A stretch of 64,000 bases of DNA from Flemingiibacterium sp045578725 (GCA_045578725.1 JAZNKS010000052.1:1-64000), one strand, 5' to 3'. Counted from the first letter of the stretch, positions 40,524-50,173 are shown. Notes: generated by a model from the sequence alone, not told the origin. Numbers and translations are program-made.

Positions 40524-41225
40524 TTGACTTATGTAATGTCTGACCTCCACGGTCAGTATGAAAAATACGCGGCGATGCTGAAGACGATCCGCTTTTCGGA
40601 TTCGGATGAGCTGTATGTGCTCGGCGATGTGGTGGATCGCGGCCCGTCGCCGATGAAGATTCTGACGGATATGAGTATGCGGCCCAATGTGTACCCGATC
40701 ATGGGCAACCATGATTCGATCGCTCTGCAGATTCTTTCCCGGCTTCAGGTGGAGATTACCGAGGAGAATTACGCCACCCAGATCAATGCCGGGCTGATGC
40801 AGGCGATGCTTGCCTGGCAAATGGAGGGCGGCAATGAAACGATCACCGATTTCCGCCGCCTTTCGCCGGACGATCGGGACTTTATCCTCGATTATCTCTC
40901 CGATTTTGCTCCCTATGAGGAATTAAAGGTGAAGGGAGAGCGCTTTCTGTTGGTTCACGGGGGGCTTGACAGCTTCGATCCCGCCCGCCCGATCGAGGAT
41001 TATGCGCTCCATGAGCTGACCGATGCACGTGCCGATTACACCCGCCGCTATTTTGAGGATCGCTGGTTGGTGACCGGGCACACGCCGACCGCCTATATCG
41101 GCAGGGAATGGGCGGGGCGGATCTACCGTGGGAACGGGCATATTGCCGTTGACAGCGGGGCCTGCTTCGGAAAGCCGCTCGGATGTATCCGTCTGGAGGA
41201 TTTCCGGGAGTTTTATGCGGAATAA
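40524..41225 (+). CDS. PPP-family metallophosphatase (PrpA/ApaH-like), 233 aa
   Basis: Calcineurin-like phosphatase of the PPP group: DLHG (7-10), GDVVDRG (34-40) and GNHD (61-64) give the two-metal site, with later LVHGG and TGHTPT motifs. A TTG start at 40524 is chosen because AAGGAG (40511-40516) lies seven bases upstream; the first ATG is four codons later. Members dephosphorylate Ser/Thr proteins or dinucleotides such as Ap4A, or RNA ends. The gene is the second in an operon with the Ro60-like protein, so an RNA-related role is possible but unproven. Ends at a strong terminator. Confidence 0.9.
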   Translation: MTYVMSDLHGQYEKYAAMLKTIRFSDSDELYVLGDVVDRGPSPMKILTDMSMRPNVYPIMGNHDSIALQILSRLQVEITEENYATQINAGLMQAMLAWQMEGGNETITDFRRLSPDDRDFILDYLSDFAPYEELKVKGERFLLVHGGLDSFDPARPIEDYALHELTDARADYTRRYFEDRWLVTGHTPTAYIGREWAGRIYRGNGHIAVDSGACFGKPLGCIRLEDFREFYAE

Positions 41226-41230
41226 ACGAA

Positions 41231-41271
41231 CCGGGCTGTGTACGCGGAATGTACACAGCCCGGATTTTTTT
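41231..41271 (+). terminator. Terminator of the DUF2828-phosphatase operon
   Basis: 13-bp perfect stem (41231-41243 with 41251-41263) followed by ATTTTTTT. Confidence 0.92.
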
Positions 41272-41282
41272 ATGGATGGGAA

Positions 41283-43763
41283 TCAGCCGAGAAGACCTTC
41301 GATCAGGTCGGTTTCGGTGGCCTTGCCGCCGCTGATGCGGATGGATTTGATTTCGTATGCGCCGAAGCTGCCGCTCCATGCGGTGCCCTCACAGACGAGG
41401 GAAGCCGATGCGGCCTTTTCGGTCGGGTTGAACAGACGGATGATGACACCGTTTTTGTCCTCAGCCTGCTTGTAAGCGGTGATCTGAACCACATCGCTGT
41501 CCATGCGCAGGGGGGAGATCGGAAGCGTTCCGACGCCGGTGGGGTAGAAGGAGTAGATCATCGGCTGGACGTTGAATTCCTGTGCCGTGCGGCCTGCCTT
41601 GTCAAGGATTGCCTCGCGTGCGCCGAACTCAAAGCCGTAGCTGAAGTCGCGCTCACCCTGCTCGATGTAGGGCATGGAGCGATCCTGCGGCATGGTTTCG
41701 CGGCCGCTGATCGGATGGGCGGTGTAGGAGGGCGAACGGAGGAGGGTCAGATGCAGCAGACCGGCCTCGCCTTCGAAGGATGAGCCGTAGGTGCCGGCAT
41801 TGACGGCGAGGATGGCATTGGTATCGGAACAGAGGGCGAGATACTTCTGGGAAACATTCTCGCGGCCGTCATCAAAGAGTTCTTCGCGGCCGTATGCCTC
41901 CTCACCGATGCAGACGGATTTGCCGAAGGTGGAGGGAACCAGCATCTTGACCATCTTCTGCTTCTCGTTCCATACGATGCGGACATCACAGCGCATGGTG
42001 CCGTCATTGGAGAGCACATACTTCACGATGGCGCGGGAGGTGCGGTAACCGAAGATCGCTTCCACGATGGTGCGGACAGCGCCGCTCTCGATGACACGGA
42101 CGGCTTCCAGCGTGTCGGGCGTGTGGCAGAAATCGGCGGCATCCGCGCGGCTCAGCAGCTCAAAGCGGCCGATAATATTCCGCCATGCGGTGTCCTCCAT
42201 GAACCACGGGTCATAGTTATCCTCATAAACCTCGAGGGCGAAGGCGCCTTCCTTGACATAGGATACGCCGCCCTTGGTGATGACATCGACAAGACCGGTG
42301 GACTTGCTGATTTCAATGTGCGTGCCGTTGGCATCGAAGAGGAAATGGGTATCGTTTTCGGCCATTTCCGGCTTCGGCTTGGCGGGAATGATATCGAAGG
42401 CGCAGTCGAAGCGGTTGAGCTTCATCGGCTCCAGCTTGGCGCGGAAGACCACGCGCTTGCGCCAGTCAAGCGGAAGCGTAGAGGCCTCCTTCTCGCACTG
42501 GGAGGGAATGATCTCGCCCTTTTCATTGTACAGACGGGGCTGGGAGAATTCGATGTTCCAGTTCTGGTCCCACAGCATGAACTCGGAGACCCAATCGCCC
42601 TCGATTTCGTACGGATAGGGATTGTAGGCGAAGACCGGAATCTTATCGGGATCGGCCTTGGGCTGACCGGCGGCCAGCGCAAAGAAGGCACGTGCTTTGA
42701 CGCGGGAGAGGATCTCCTGCGCGTGGTCGAGCATACGGATGCCCATTTCCTCGGCGGCCTGAATGGACGAGCCGGGGAGAATATCGTGGAACTGTACGGT
42801 GAGAATATCGTACATGGCGGCGGCCAGCTCCTCGGTCGGATACTGGATCAGGCCGGCGGCGGAGGCATGGCTGCACATGGATTCGGTGAGGAAGTAGATG
42901 TTCTCGGTCTGGCGGTACTTCTGCTTGATGCGGACCTGGCTGGTATAGCATCCGGGCGACCAGGGATTCAGGCTCTTGTCGATGACAGGCAGAGAGTGCT
43001 TGGCTTTGACCTCGGCGACATGGTCGTCGGGATTGGAATGGATGAGCTCAACGCCCTGATCCTTGAGTTCAGCCGTCATGGCTGTGATGTCCTCAAGGTC
43101 CTGCTTGGACGGTCCGCCGCCGTGGTTGCCGATGCCCCACAGGCAGAGGAAGAAATCGTCCTCCTTGCAGAGATCGATATATTCACGAATCTTGGCGCCG
43201 GCCTTGCCCTTTCCGGACTGATAGCCGCCGTGAAGACGGACAGCGGTAACCTCGCTTCCGTCATAGCCCTTCCAGGTGAATTCGTTGGAGGGGAATTTGA
43301 AGAACTGATCTCCTCCGGGCCGCATGAAGAGATAGCCGTCATAGCCGCTCTTCTTCATGATCTGGACGAGGCCGCGGGTGTGACCGAAGGGGTCAACATT
43401 GACAGCGGTGGTCGGAGCAACGCCGAATTTTTCCATGAAATAGCGGCGGCCCTCTAAAATCTGACGGACAAAGCCTTCGCCGCTGGGCATATTGCAGTCC
43501 GGCTGGAGATGCCAGCCGCCCATGATCTTCCACTTACCGCGCTTGACAAGATCCTGAATGTGAGCAAACAGGGACGGGTCGTATTCTTCGATCCAGCGGT
43601 AAAGAAGGGCTTCGTTGTGGCAGAAAACGAACTGCTCATACTCCTCGCAGAAATCGGCGGCGATGCGGAAGGTCGAGAGGGCCTCGGCGGCGCCTTCTTC
43701 CCATTCCCACTGCCACACCGGGTCGAGGTGAGCGTTACAGACAAGATGAATGCGTTTGGACAT
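41283..43763 (-). CDS. GH38 alpha-mannosidase, 826 aa
   Basis: Hydrolyses alpha-mannosides, probably intracellularly since no signal is seen. GH38 features: AHLDPVWQWEW (11-21, zinc ligands His12 and Asp14), and VNVDPFGH (121-128) with nucleophile Asp124; C-terminal beta-sandwich domains follow. Length fits bacterial GH38. Start at 43763 with AAGGAG upstream; a longer frame to 43817 includes promoter sequence. Flanked by an AraC regulator on the same strand, 120 bp upstream, that probably controls it. The coding sequence is codon-biased. Confidence 0.93.
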   Translation of the reverse strand: MSKRIHLVCNAHLDPVWQWEWEEGAAEALSTFRIAADFCEEYEQFVFCHNEALLYRWIEEYDPSLFAHIQDLVKRGKWKIMGGWHLQPDCNMPSGEGFVRQILEGRRYFMEKFGVAPTTAVNVDPFGHTRGLVQIMKKSGYDGYLFMRPGGDQFFKFPSNEFTWKGYDGSEVTAVRLHGGYQSGKGKAGAKIREYIDLCKEDDFFLCLWGIGNHGGGPSKQDLEDITAMTAELKDQGVELIHSNPDDHVAEVKAKHSLPVIDKSLNPWSPGCYTSQVRIKQKYRQTENIYFLTESMCSHASAAGLIQYPTEELAAAMYDILTVQFHDILPGSSIQAAEEMGIRMLDHAQEILSRVKARAFFALAAGQPKADPDKIPVFAYNPYPYEIEGDWVSEFMLWDQNWNIEFSQPRLYNEKGEIIPSQCEKEASTLPLDWRKRVVFRAKLEPMKLNRFDCAFDIIPAKPKPEMAENDTHFLFDANGTHIEISKSTGLVDVITKGGVSYVKEGAFALEVYEDNYDPWFMEDTAWRNIIGRFELLSRADAADFCHTPDTLEAVRVIESGAVRTIVEAIFGYRTSRAIVKYVLSNDGTMRCDVRIVWNEKQKMVKMLVPSTFGKSVCIGEEAYGREELFDDGRENVSQKYLALCSDTNAILAVNAGTYGSSFEGEAGLLHLTLLRSPSYTAHPISGRETMPQDRSMPYIEQGERDFSYGFEFGAREAILDKAGRTAQEFNVQPMIYSFYPTGVGTLPISPLRMDSDVVQITAYKQAEDKNGVIIRLFNPTEKAASASLVCEGTAWSGSFGAYEIKSIRISGGKATETDLIEGLLG

Positions 43764-43801
43764 AATGCATTTCTCCTTCAGAATAATAATATCGCTGTTC
43801 A

Positions 43802-43831
43802 CATTGTACCATATCACAGCGCAAAAGTCAA
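43802..43831 (-). promoter_or_regulatory. Promoter of the GH38 gene
   Basis: Minus-strand TTGACT (43831-43826), 18 bp, TACAAT (43807-43802). Confidence 0.7.
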
Positions 43832-43889
43832 CACAAAGGCGATGAATTTCGGATATTTTCCGTGGATGGCCGATTGACGGACGGTTGAT

Positions 43890-44657
43890 TCAAAGATCGG
43901 AGTTTTTCCGGCGGAGCTCGCCCGGTGTCTGGCCAAGTGTTTTGATCATCTGACGGCGAAGACCGCTCGCTGATGCGTAACCCACAAGCGATGCGACGGT
44001 TTCAACGGAATAATCGGTGGTGGTAAGCAGACGGGCGGCTGTCCGGCACCGGAACTGATTCTTGTATTCGATGGGAGTCAAGCCCGTCTGGCGGCGGAAT
44101 TGCTGATAAAAGGCGGATTCGCTCATGCGGCAGAGACGGGCTAATTCCGGGACGCTGATCTCACCGTCCGCTGTGCTGCAGATTATCTGCAGGGCCGGGC
44201 TGACGGAATGCTGGGTACGCAGAGAACGAAGCGGCACCAGATGGGGCGAGATCCGGTCAAACAGCTCATAAAAGGCGGCAAGAGAGCGCAGAGGGGTATC
44301 CGGACTGCCGCAGATGTACTGAAATCCGGACTTCCAGGCACCGTCCGGATCGGACAGCTTCTGCAGCGCGAAGCCTCCGTCTGCGGCATCGGCGAAGCGA
44401 AAGCCAATGGAATAGAATTCGCAGACAGGATCGGGGAACCATTCCGAGGAATACGGCTGATTCTTCGGCAGGAAGAAGAGCTCACCGGGGGACACAGTGA
44501 TATCTTCCGCGGCGGTGATGAACCGGACCCGGCCGCGAAGCATGAAGCACAGATAATTCTTGATCGCGCCGACCGGGAAACGGTGTTTCCGGTATTCCGT
44601 CCGCGATTCCCGCAGGACGGCGAAATGGGACAGATAATACGGTTCGAAATCCGGCAT
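43890..44657 (-). CDS. AraC-family transcriptional regulator, 255 aa
   Basis: Cupin-like N-terminal half (ISxGELFFLPKNQPY type motif, about residues 40-75) and a C-terminal AraC helix-turn-helix (about 160-250: VPELARLCRMSESAFYQQFRRQTGLTP in pieces). Start at 44657 with GAAGGAGGA upstream. Likely activator of the GH38 alpha-mannosidase immediately downstream on the same strand. The open frame extends far upstream over the divergent MATE gene, but that extension is antisense noise. Confidence 0.9.
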   Translation of the reverse strand: MPDFEPYYLSHFAVLRESRTEYRKHRFPVGAIKNYLCFMLRGRVRFITAAEDITVSPGELFFLPKNQPYSSEWFPDPVCEFYSIGFRFADAADGGFALQKLSDPDGAWKSGFQYICGSPDTPLRSLAAFYELFDRISPHLVPLRSLRTQHSVSPALQIICSTADGEISVPELARLCRMSESAFYQQFRRQTGLTPIEYKNQFRCRTAARLLTTTDYSVETVASLVGYASASGLRRQMIKTLGQTPGELRRKNSDL

Positions 44658-44691
44658 GGTGTCCTCCTTCTGCTGTTTTAAGGCTGATTTC

Positions 44692-44720
44692 AGTATATCA
44701 TATCGGCTCCGGTTTGTCAA
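44692..44720 (-). promoter_or_regulatory. Promoter of the AraC gene at 43890-44657
   Basis: Minus-strand TTGACA (44720-44715), 17 bp, TATACT (44697-44692). Confidence 0.75.
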
Positions 44721-44763
44721 GCGCGGTATGCGGTCTTCTTTGAGGCTGAATTGGCAAAATGCC

Positions 44764-44792
44764 TTGCAATTTTCTGCTGTTTGTGATACAAT
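44764..44792 (+). promoter_or_regulatory. Promoter of the MATE gene
   Basis: TTGCAA (44764-44769), 17 bp, TACAAT (44787-44792). Confidence 0.7.
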
Positions 44793-44822
44793 AAATCCGA
44801 GCAAACGAAAGGCGGTGCCGCT

Positions 44823-46181
44823 ATGCTGTTTACGCGGGACAGAAAATTCTATACCTCGCTGGTGAGTCTGGCAATTCCGATCATGCTTCAGAATCTCATC
44901 ACCTTTTCGGTCGGCTTTGCCGATAATCTGATGATCGGCTCCCTTGGCGACAGCGCGGTTTCCGGTGTTTATATGGGCAATCAGATCCAGACGGTTCTGC
45001 AGGTCATAAGCGGCGGCATCGAGGCCGGAATCCTCTTGCTGTCCGCCCAGTACTGGGGACGGCGGGACACGGAGAACATCCGGCGCGTGGCGGCAATCGG
45101 CATGAATTTTTCTCTGCTGATCGGCCTTGTCTTTTCGATTGTCTGCACGCTGATGCCCCGCCGGGTGCTCTCGCTCTTTACCTCGGAAGCGGCTGTTATT
45201 GACAGCGGTGCGGAGTATCTTTCGTTTCTCTGCTATTCCTATCTCTTTTTCTGCATCACCCAATCCCTGATTGCCGCCATGCGGAGCGTGGAATCTGCGC
45301 GGATCGGCACGGCGGTATCCCTTTGCTCGCTTGTGATTGATGTGGCGCTGAACTATCTGCTGATCTTCGGCAAATGCGGATTTCCGGCGCTTGGCGTGCG
45401 CGGTGCGGCTATTGCCACGCTGATTGCGCGGATTGCGGAAACGGTCATTATGGTCATCTATGTCCGCTTTATGGATAAGAAGCTGCAATTCCGTTTCACG
45501 GCGCTCCTTCATGCGGATCTTCGCCTTCTGAAGGATTTTATCCGGTGCGATCTGCCGCTGCTTGGCGGTCAGCTTGTGTGGGGCTGCAATCTGCTCGGCA
45601 ACGGCGTGATTCTCGGCCATTTTACCGAGAGTGTCATCACGGCGGCCAGCCTGGCCAACACGCTGAACAGCCTGATGTATGTGAGCATGAACGGAATGTC
45701 CTCGGCGGTGGGAATCTTCATCGGCAAAAAGGTCGGCGCGGGCGATACCTCGCGTATCCGGGAATACGCCAATACCGTACAGATCCTCTTTCTGGGGCTG
45801 GGCCTTCTGACCTCCGGGATGTTCTGGCTGATCCGCGATCCGTTCATCTCGCTGTACACAATATCCGATGGCGCGGCCGGCTATGCACGGCAGTTCATCA
45901 ATGTGCTCCGTTTCACCGGAATCGGCACCTGCTATCAGGCCAGCTGTCTGTTCGGCTTGGTGAAATCGGGCGGCGATGTCAGCTTTGTCTTCAAAAATGA
46001 TACCGTATTCGTCTTCTGCGTGGTACTGCCCTCGGCGATTCTGACCTCACTTCTGGGCTGTGAGCCGTGGGTGGTCTACCTCTGCCTGAAATCCGATCAG
46101 GTGCTCAAATGTATCCCCGCCTTCTTCAAGATCCGGAAATACGATTGGATGAAGAATCTGACCCGGCCCGCCGGCTCTTGA
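44823..46181 (+). CDS. MATE-family efflux transporter, 452 aa
   Basis: Twelve predicted membrane helices in two repeated halves, each starting with the family pattern seen in LAIPIMLQNLITFSVGFADNLMIG. Exports organic cations or drugs with a sodium or proton gradient. Length standard. Divergent from the AraC gene. The next gene's promoter overlaps its stop codon, so it is transcribed on its own. Substrate unknown. Confidence 0.93.
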   Translation: MLFTRDRKFYTSLVSLAIPIMLQNLITFSVGFADNLMIGSLGDSAVSGVYMGNQIQTVLQVISGGIEAGILLLSAQYWGRRDTENIRRVAAIGMNFSLLIGLVFSIVCTLMPRRVLSLFTSEAAVIDSGAEYLSFLCYSYLFFCITQSLIAAMRSVESARIGTAVSLCSLVIDVALNYLLIFGKCGFPALGVRGAAIATLIARIAETVIMVIYVRFMDKKLQFRFTALLHADLRLLKDFIRCDLPLLGGQLVWGCNLLGNGVILGHFTESVITAASLANTLNSLMYVSMNGMSSAVGIFIGKKVGAGDTSRIREYANTVQILFLGLGLLTSGMFWLIRDPFISLYTISDGAAGYARQFINVLRFTGIGTCYQASCLFGLVKSGGDVSFVFKNDTVFVFCVVLPSAILTSLLGCEPWVVYLCLKSDQVLKCIPAFFKIRKYDWMKNLTRPAGS

Positions 46182-46206
46182 CAGGAGCGGCCTGCTGTGC
46201 TATAAT
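46178..46206 (+). promoter_or_regulatory. Promoter of the GH36-like gene, overlapping the MATE stop codon
   Basis: TTGACA (46178-46183), 17 bp, TATAAT (46201-46206). Confidence 0.85.
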
Positions 46207-46239
46207 AAGTCAAATTCAACTGCAAGAAAGGGAATGCCC

Positions 46240-48153
46240 ATGATCGACTGGAAATCCAACTCCTATGAATTTCTCACGCTCAGAACGGATGCGCCTGCCT
46301 ATCGCTTTGAGGTGAATCTCGGCACAATCCCGGATTTTCGCGCCTTTGTCTGCTGTTATCGAAAGGAGCCCTTCTTTATGGATGCCTGCTCGGGCACCGA
46401 TGCCGGCGCCATTCCGATCGAAACGCAGGCGCTGTTCATCCGCCGCTCGAACGGATACAGCCTGCTGCTGCCGCTGGTGGATGAGCCGTTCCGCGCCTCC
46501 CTGCGGGCTAATGCAGACGGCGAACTGATTGCCGTGCTGGAAACCGGCGATCACGGGAGGATCGGATACGAAGCCCGCGCGCTGTATGTTTCGCACGGCG
46601 ATAATCTCTACACTCTTCTTGGGGAAGCGGGCACGCGGATCTGTGATACGCTCAAAACCTGCCGCGTACGCCGCGAAAAGGCTCTGCCTGCGATGATCGA
46701 TCTCTTTGGCTGGTGCACATGGGACTCCTTCTATGAGCACGTTAAGAAGGAAGACATCCCCGTCGGTCTGGAGAGCTTCAAAAAGGGCGGCTTTGTGCCG
46801 AAATTCCTGCTTCTTGATGATGGCTGGCAGAGCGTTCGCCCGGATGGCCGGAACCGGGGCGAGCACAAGCTGACCTCCTTTAAGGCCAACGAAAAATTCG
46901 GAGGGCAGCTGTCCGATACGGTTGCGGCGGCCAAGGAAGGCTATGGAGTCGAGCAGTTCTATGTCTGGCACGCGATGATGGGATATTGGGGCGGCATCGA
47001 TTTCGATTCGCCCGAGATGAAGCCCTACGGTGTCCGGCTGAAGGAAACCGAGCTGTCCGAGGCGATGTATGAGGTCAATGAGCCGCGCTCAAAGGCGCAG
47101 GAATTTCCGTTCGGCATCGTCGCGCCGGAATCCTTCTTTGCCTTCTACAACGATTATCACCGCTGGTTAAAGAGCGAGGGAATCGACGGCGTCAAGGTGG
47201 ATGTCCAGAGCGCCATTGAAGGGCTCGGTCATTCGGACGGCGGACGTGTTACGATGGCCCGCCGGATGCGGGAGGGGCTGGAGGCCTCGACCCGTCTGAA
47301 TTTTGACGGCGGTCTGATCAACTGTATGTCCTGCTCAAACGATATCATCTATCACACCAAGGCCTCCAATCTGATGCGATCCTCGGCGGATTTCTATCCG
47401 AACGAGCCGGATTCCCACGGACGGCATATCTACACCAACGCGATTACCTCCCTCTGGATGGGCGAATTCATCACCTGCGACTGGGATATGTTCCAGACAA
47501 AGCATGAATTTGCCGCCTTCCATGCGATGGCGCGTGCGGTATCCGGCGGCCCGGTCTATGTATCGGACCGCGTGGACTGTCATGATTTTTCGATCATCGA
47601 AAGGCTGACCACGAAGGACGGCCGGATTCTCCGGGCACTTGACTGCGGTCGGCCGACTGCGGATTCGCTCTTCATGAATCCGTATGAGGGCGGGCTGTTC
47701 AAGATTTTCAATGTCAACACCTTCGGCGGCGTGATCGGCATCTTCAATCTGACCGGGGAGGCACAGAACGGAGCGCTCTGTCCGGCCGATATCGACGGCT
47801 TTGCGGGGGATGAGGCGATTGCGTACAATCCCGTATCCGGCGATTGGTACCGTCTGGGAGCGAAGGAAGCCCTGCCGCTTGCGCTGGATGGCCGGGGTTC
47901 CGCCGTTTATACGGTTATGCCGATCCGGGATGGCTTTGCGCCCATCGGCCTTGCCGGAAAATACAACGCCGGCGGTGCGGTACGGGTTTGGCGTGAAATC
48001 GAGCCCGGTCTGGTACAGATCGAATGCGCGGGAGAGGGCGAATTCCGCTTCTTCTGCCAGGATGCCGATACGGTCCTGCTCTTTAACGGCCGAAAGCTTA
48101 CCCTGTCCGACTGCACATCGGCGGGTGGGAATATCTATACAATCCAATACTGA
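46240..48153 (+). CDS. GH36-type raffinose-synthase/Sip1-like alpha-galactosidase, 637 aa
   Basis: Alpha-galactosidase-like enzyme of the raffinose synthase/seed imbibition (Sip1) group within GH36. Motifs: FGWCTWDSFY (156-165), LLDDGWQS (191-198) and the nucleophile segment VKVDVQS (318-324, Asp321). It cleaves or transfers alpha-galactosyl residues from raffinose-type sugars. The second ATG (46240) is used, because AAAGGGA lies six bases before it and directly abuts the first ATG at 46234. No signal peptide. Operon with an SGNH esterase 21 bp downstream. Confidence 0.88.
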   Translation: MIDWKSNSYEFLTLRTDAPAYRFEVNLGTIPDFRAFVCCYRKEPFFMDACSGTDAGAIPIETQALFIRRSNGYSLLLPLVDEPFRASLRANADGELIAVLETGDHGRIGYEARALYVSHGDNLYTLLGEAGTRICDTLKTCRVRREKALPAMIDLFGWCTWDSFYEHVKKEDIPVGLESFKKGGFVPKFLLLDDGWQSVRPDGRNRGEHKLTSFKANEKFGGQLSDTVAAAKEGYGVEQFYVWHAMMGYWGGIDFDSPEMKPYGVRLKETELSEAMYEVNEPRSKAQEFPFGIVAPESFFAFYNDYHRWLKSEGIDGVKVDVQSAIEGLGHSDGGRVTMARRMREGLEASTRLNFDGGLINCMSCSNDIIYHTKASNLMRSSADFYPNEPDSHGRHIYTNAITSLWMGEFITCDWDMFQTKHEFAAFHAMARAVSGGPVYVSDRVDCHDFSIIERLTTKDGRILRALDCGRPTADSLFMNPYEGGLFKIFNVNTFGGVIGIFNLTGEAQNGALCPADIDGFAGDEAIAYNPVSGDWYRLGAKEALPLALDGRGSAVYTVMPIRDGFAPIGLAGKYNAGGAVRVWREIEPGLVQIECAGEGEFRFFCQDADTVLLFNGRKLTLSDCTSAGGNIYTIQY

Positions 48154-48174
48154 CAGAACAGAGAGGTTACGAAC

Positions 48175-48834
48175 ATGAAAATTTTATTCCAGGGTGACTC
48201 CATTACCGATGCCGGCCGCAACCGCGATCCGCAGGTCGCCGGCAAGCATCTCGGTACCGGCTATCCGCTTTTAATCGGCTCCGAGCTGATGTGCGACCGG
48301 GACGATATCCAGGTCGAAAACCGCGCCATCTCCGGCAGCCGGATCAGCGATATGTATGGCCGCTGGATCGAGGACACGCTGAACATCGATTTTGATATTC
48401 TGAGCATCCTCTGCGGCATCAATGACATCGGCTTTGCGGTTCGTCTGGGCCGCGGCTCCAATGCCGAGCGCTTTACCTTCATCTATGACCGGATGATTAC
48501 CGAAGCAAAAGAAGCACGCCCCGACAGTACGCTGGTGCTCTGCGAGCCCTTTCTGTTCAAGATGGTGCGCGAGGAGGTTCCCGGCAACGAGGATATCGTG
48601 GATAACTGGGATATCTGGAACGGCCATATGAACGAGCGCCGGGCGATTGTCAGAGAGCTTGCCAACAAGCACGGTGCGATTTTCGTGCCCTTCGGCGAAA
48701 TGTTTGAGGAGGTCTGCCGCACCTCGCCGGCAAAGCGTTGGTCCTCGGACGGCATCCATACCACTTATGCCGGTCACATGATGATGGCCAGAAAGTGGCT
48801 GGAATGTGTCCGCGCGGCCGGAATCCAGCTCTGA
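48175..48834 (+). CDS. SGNH/GDSL-family esterase, 219 aa
   Basis: Serine hydrolase: GDS motif with Ser9 at the N-terminus, ISGSR block II, CGIND block III and the catalytic DGIH near residue 200. Probably removes acetyl groups from sugars (carbohydrate esterase), consistent with its operon partner, the GH36-like galactosidase. No signal peptide. Substrate not determined. Confidence 0.9.
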   Translation: MKILFQGDSITDAGRNRDPQVAGKHLGTGYPLLIGSELMCDRDDIQVENRAISGSRISDMYGRWIEDTLNIDFDILSILCGINDIGFAVRLGRGSNAERFTFIYDRMITEAKEARPDSTLVLCEPFLFKMVREEVPGNEDIVDNWDIWNGHMNERRAIVRELANKHGAIFVPFGEMFEEVCRTSPAKRWSSDGIHTTYAGHMMMARKWLECVRAAGIQL

Positions 48835-48861
48835 TATGGCAGCGGACTGAAAAATACAGAA

Positions 48862-48897
48862 CAGCCTCCGTCCAAGATGACGGGGGCTGAACTTTTG
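48862..48897 (+). terminator. Terminator of the GH36-esterase operon
   Basis: 11-bp stem (48862-48872 with 48879-48889) with one G-U pair, followed by AACTTTT. Confidence 0.7.
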
Positions 48898-49008
48898 CGG
48901 CGACTCCGCTAAAAATTCGGAATCCACCGAATATTCCGAAAAAAATCCGGAAAATACGCCATGAAAACAAAAAGTTTACATTTGGATGCAGAATAGCCGC
49001 GCGAGATG

Positions 49009-49017
49009 TGATATAAT
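49009..49017 (+). promoter_or_regulatory. Extended -10 promoter of ald
   Basis: TGATATAAT (TG-N-TATAAT) without a recognisable -35 box at normal distance, about 40 bp before the start. Confidence 0.5.
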
Positions 49018-49057
49018 AGATGCGTTATTGTTTTTATCGGAAAGAAGGACTTCGATT

Positions 49058-50173
49058 ATGATTATCGGAACTACAAAAGAACTCAAAAACAACGAATTCC
49101 GCGTCGGTCTTACGCCGGACAATGCGGCAATGCTGATTTCCCGCGGCCATCAGGTGCTGGTTGAAACCCACGCAGGCGACGGTGCCAGCTTCCTCGATGA
49201 AGAGTACGCGGCGGCCGGTGCCCGTATTGTGCCGACGGCCAAAGAAGTATACGATGCTGCGGATATGATTGTCAAGGTCAAGGAGCCGGAGGATTGTGAA
49301 GTCGGCTATCTCCGCGCAGGACAGATTCTCTATACCTATCTGCATCTGGCCCCAAACCGTACTCTGACCGAGCGGCTGATGGAGCTCGGCGTAAAGGCAG
49401 TCGCTTATGAAACCATCACCGATTCGGAGGGCAATCTCCCTTGCCTGCGCCCGATGAGCCAGATTGCCGGACGTCTCAGCATTCAGGAGGGCGCGAAGTA
49501 TCTGGAGCGAAGCTTTGGCGGACGCGGCCTTCTGCTCGGCGGCGTTCCGGGCGTGGAGCGCGGTAATGTCGTCATCATCGGCGGCGGTATTGCCGGCACC
49601 TATGCGGCCAAGGTTGCGGTCGGCATGGATGCGCAGGTAACGCTTTTAGATGTCAACCATAACCGGCTGGCTTATCTTGACGATGTGTTCGGCTCGTCGA
49701 TCACTACGCTGTACAGCACGGAGGCTAACATCCGCAAATCGCTGGCCGAAGCGGATCTGGTCATCGGCTCGGTGCTGATTCCCGGCGCCTCTACACCCAA
49801 GCTGGTTCGCCGCGAGCATCTTCGCCTGATGAAGCCGGGTGCGGTCATCGTCGATATTGCAATCGACCAGGGCGGCTGCTGTGAATCCTCGCATACCACC
49901 ACCCATGACGATCCGGTCTTCATCGAAGAAGGTGTGGTTCACTACTGCGTTGGCAATATGCCGGGTGCGGTTCCGCGCACCTCGACGATTGCGCTGACCA
50001 ACACCACGGTCCGCTATGCCGAAATGATCGCAAGACACGGCCTGGAAAAGGCCTGCACGATGGATACGGGTCTTGCCAACGGCGTGAACATCTATTGCGG
50101 CAGGTGCACCAACCGGAATGTGGCCGACAGCCTCAATCTGGAATACACCGATATCGCCTCGCTGATCGGTTGA
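49058..50173 (+). CDS. ald: Alanine dehydrogenase, 371 aa
   Basis: NAD-dependent interconversion of L-alanine with pyruvate and ammonium. Typical features: N-terminal GTTKELKNNEFRVGLTP, the PMSQIAGRLSIQEGAKYLE segment with the family signature, Rossmann motif IGGGIAGTYAAKVAVGM and C-terminal DTGLANGVNIYCG. Length standard. Start at 49058 with AAAGAAGGA; a longer frame from 48986 covers the promoter. Monocistronic, with a terminator. In a fermenting anaerobe it balances nitrogen and redox alongside gdhA. Confidence 0.97.
   Translation: MIIGTTKELKNNEFRVGLTPDNAAMLISRGHQVLVETHAGDGASFLDEEYAAAGARIVPTAKEVYDAADMIVKVKEPEDCEVGYLRAGQILYTYLHLAPNRTLTERLMELGVKAVAYETITDSEGNLPCLRPMSQIAGRLSIQEGAKYLERSFGGRGLLLGGVPGVERGNVVIIGGGIAGTYAAKVAVGMDAQVTLLDVNHNRLAYLDDVFGSSITTLYSTEANIRKSLAEADLVIGSVLIPGASTPKLVRREHLRLMKPGAVIVDIAIDQGGCCESSHTTTHDDPVFIEEGVVHYCVGNMPGAVPRTSTIALTNTTVRYAEMIARHGLEKACTMDTGLANGVNIYCGRCTNRNVADSLNLEYTDIASLIG

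Noticed and set aside
42123..43457. 444-codon frame antisense to GH38
   Set aside because: Gly/Val-rich shadow of the biased mannosidase gene.
44658..45620. N-terminal extension of the AraC gene over the MATE gene
   Set aside because: Strong ribosome site and AraC start at 44657; extension is antisense to a membrane protein gene.
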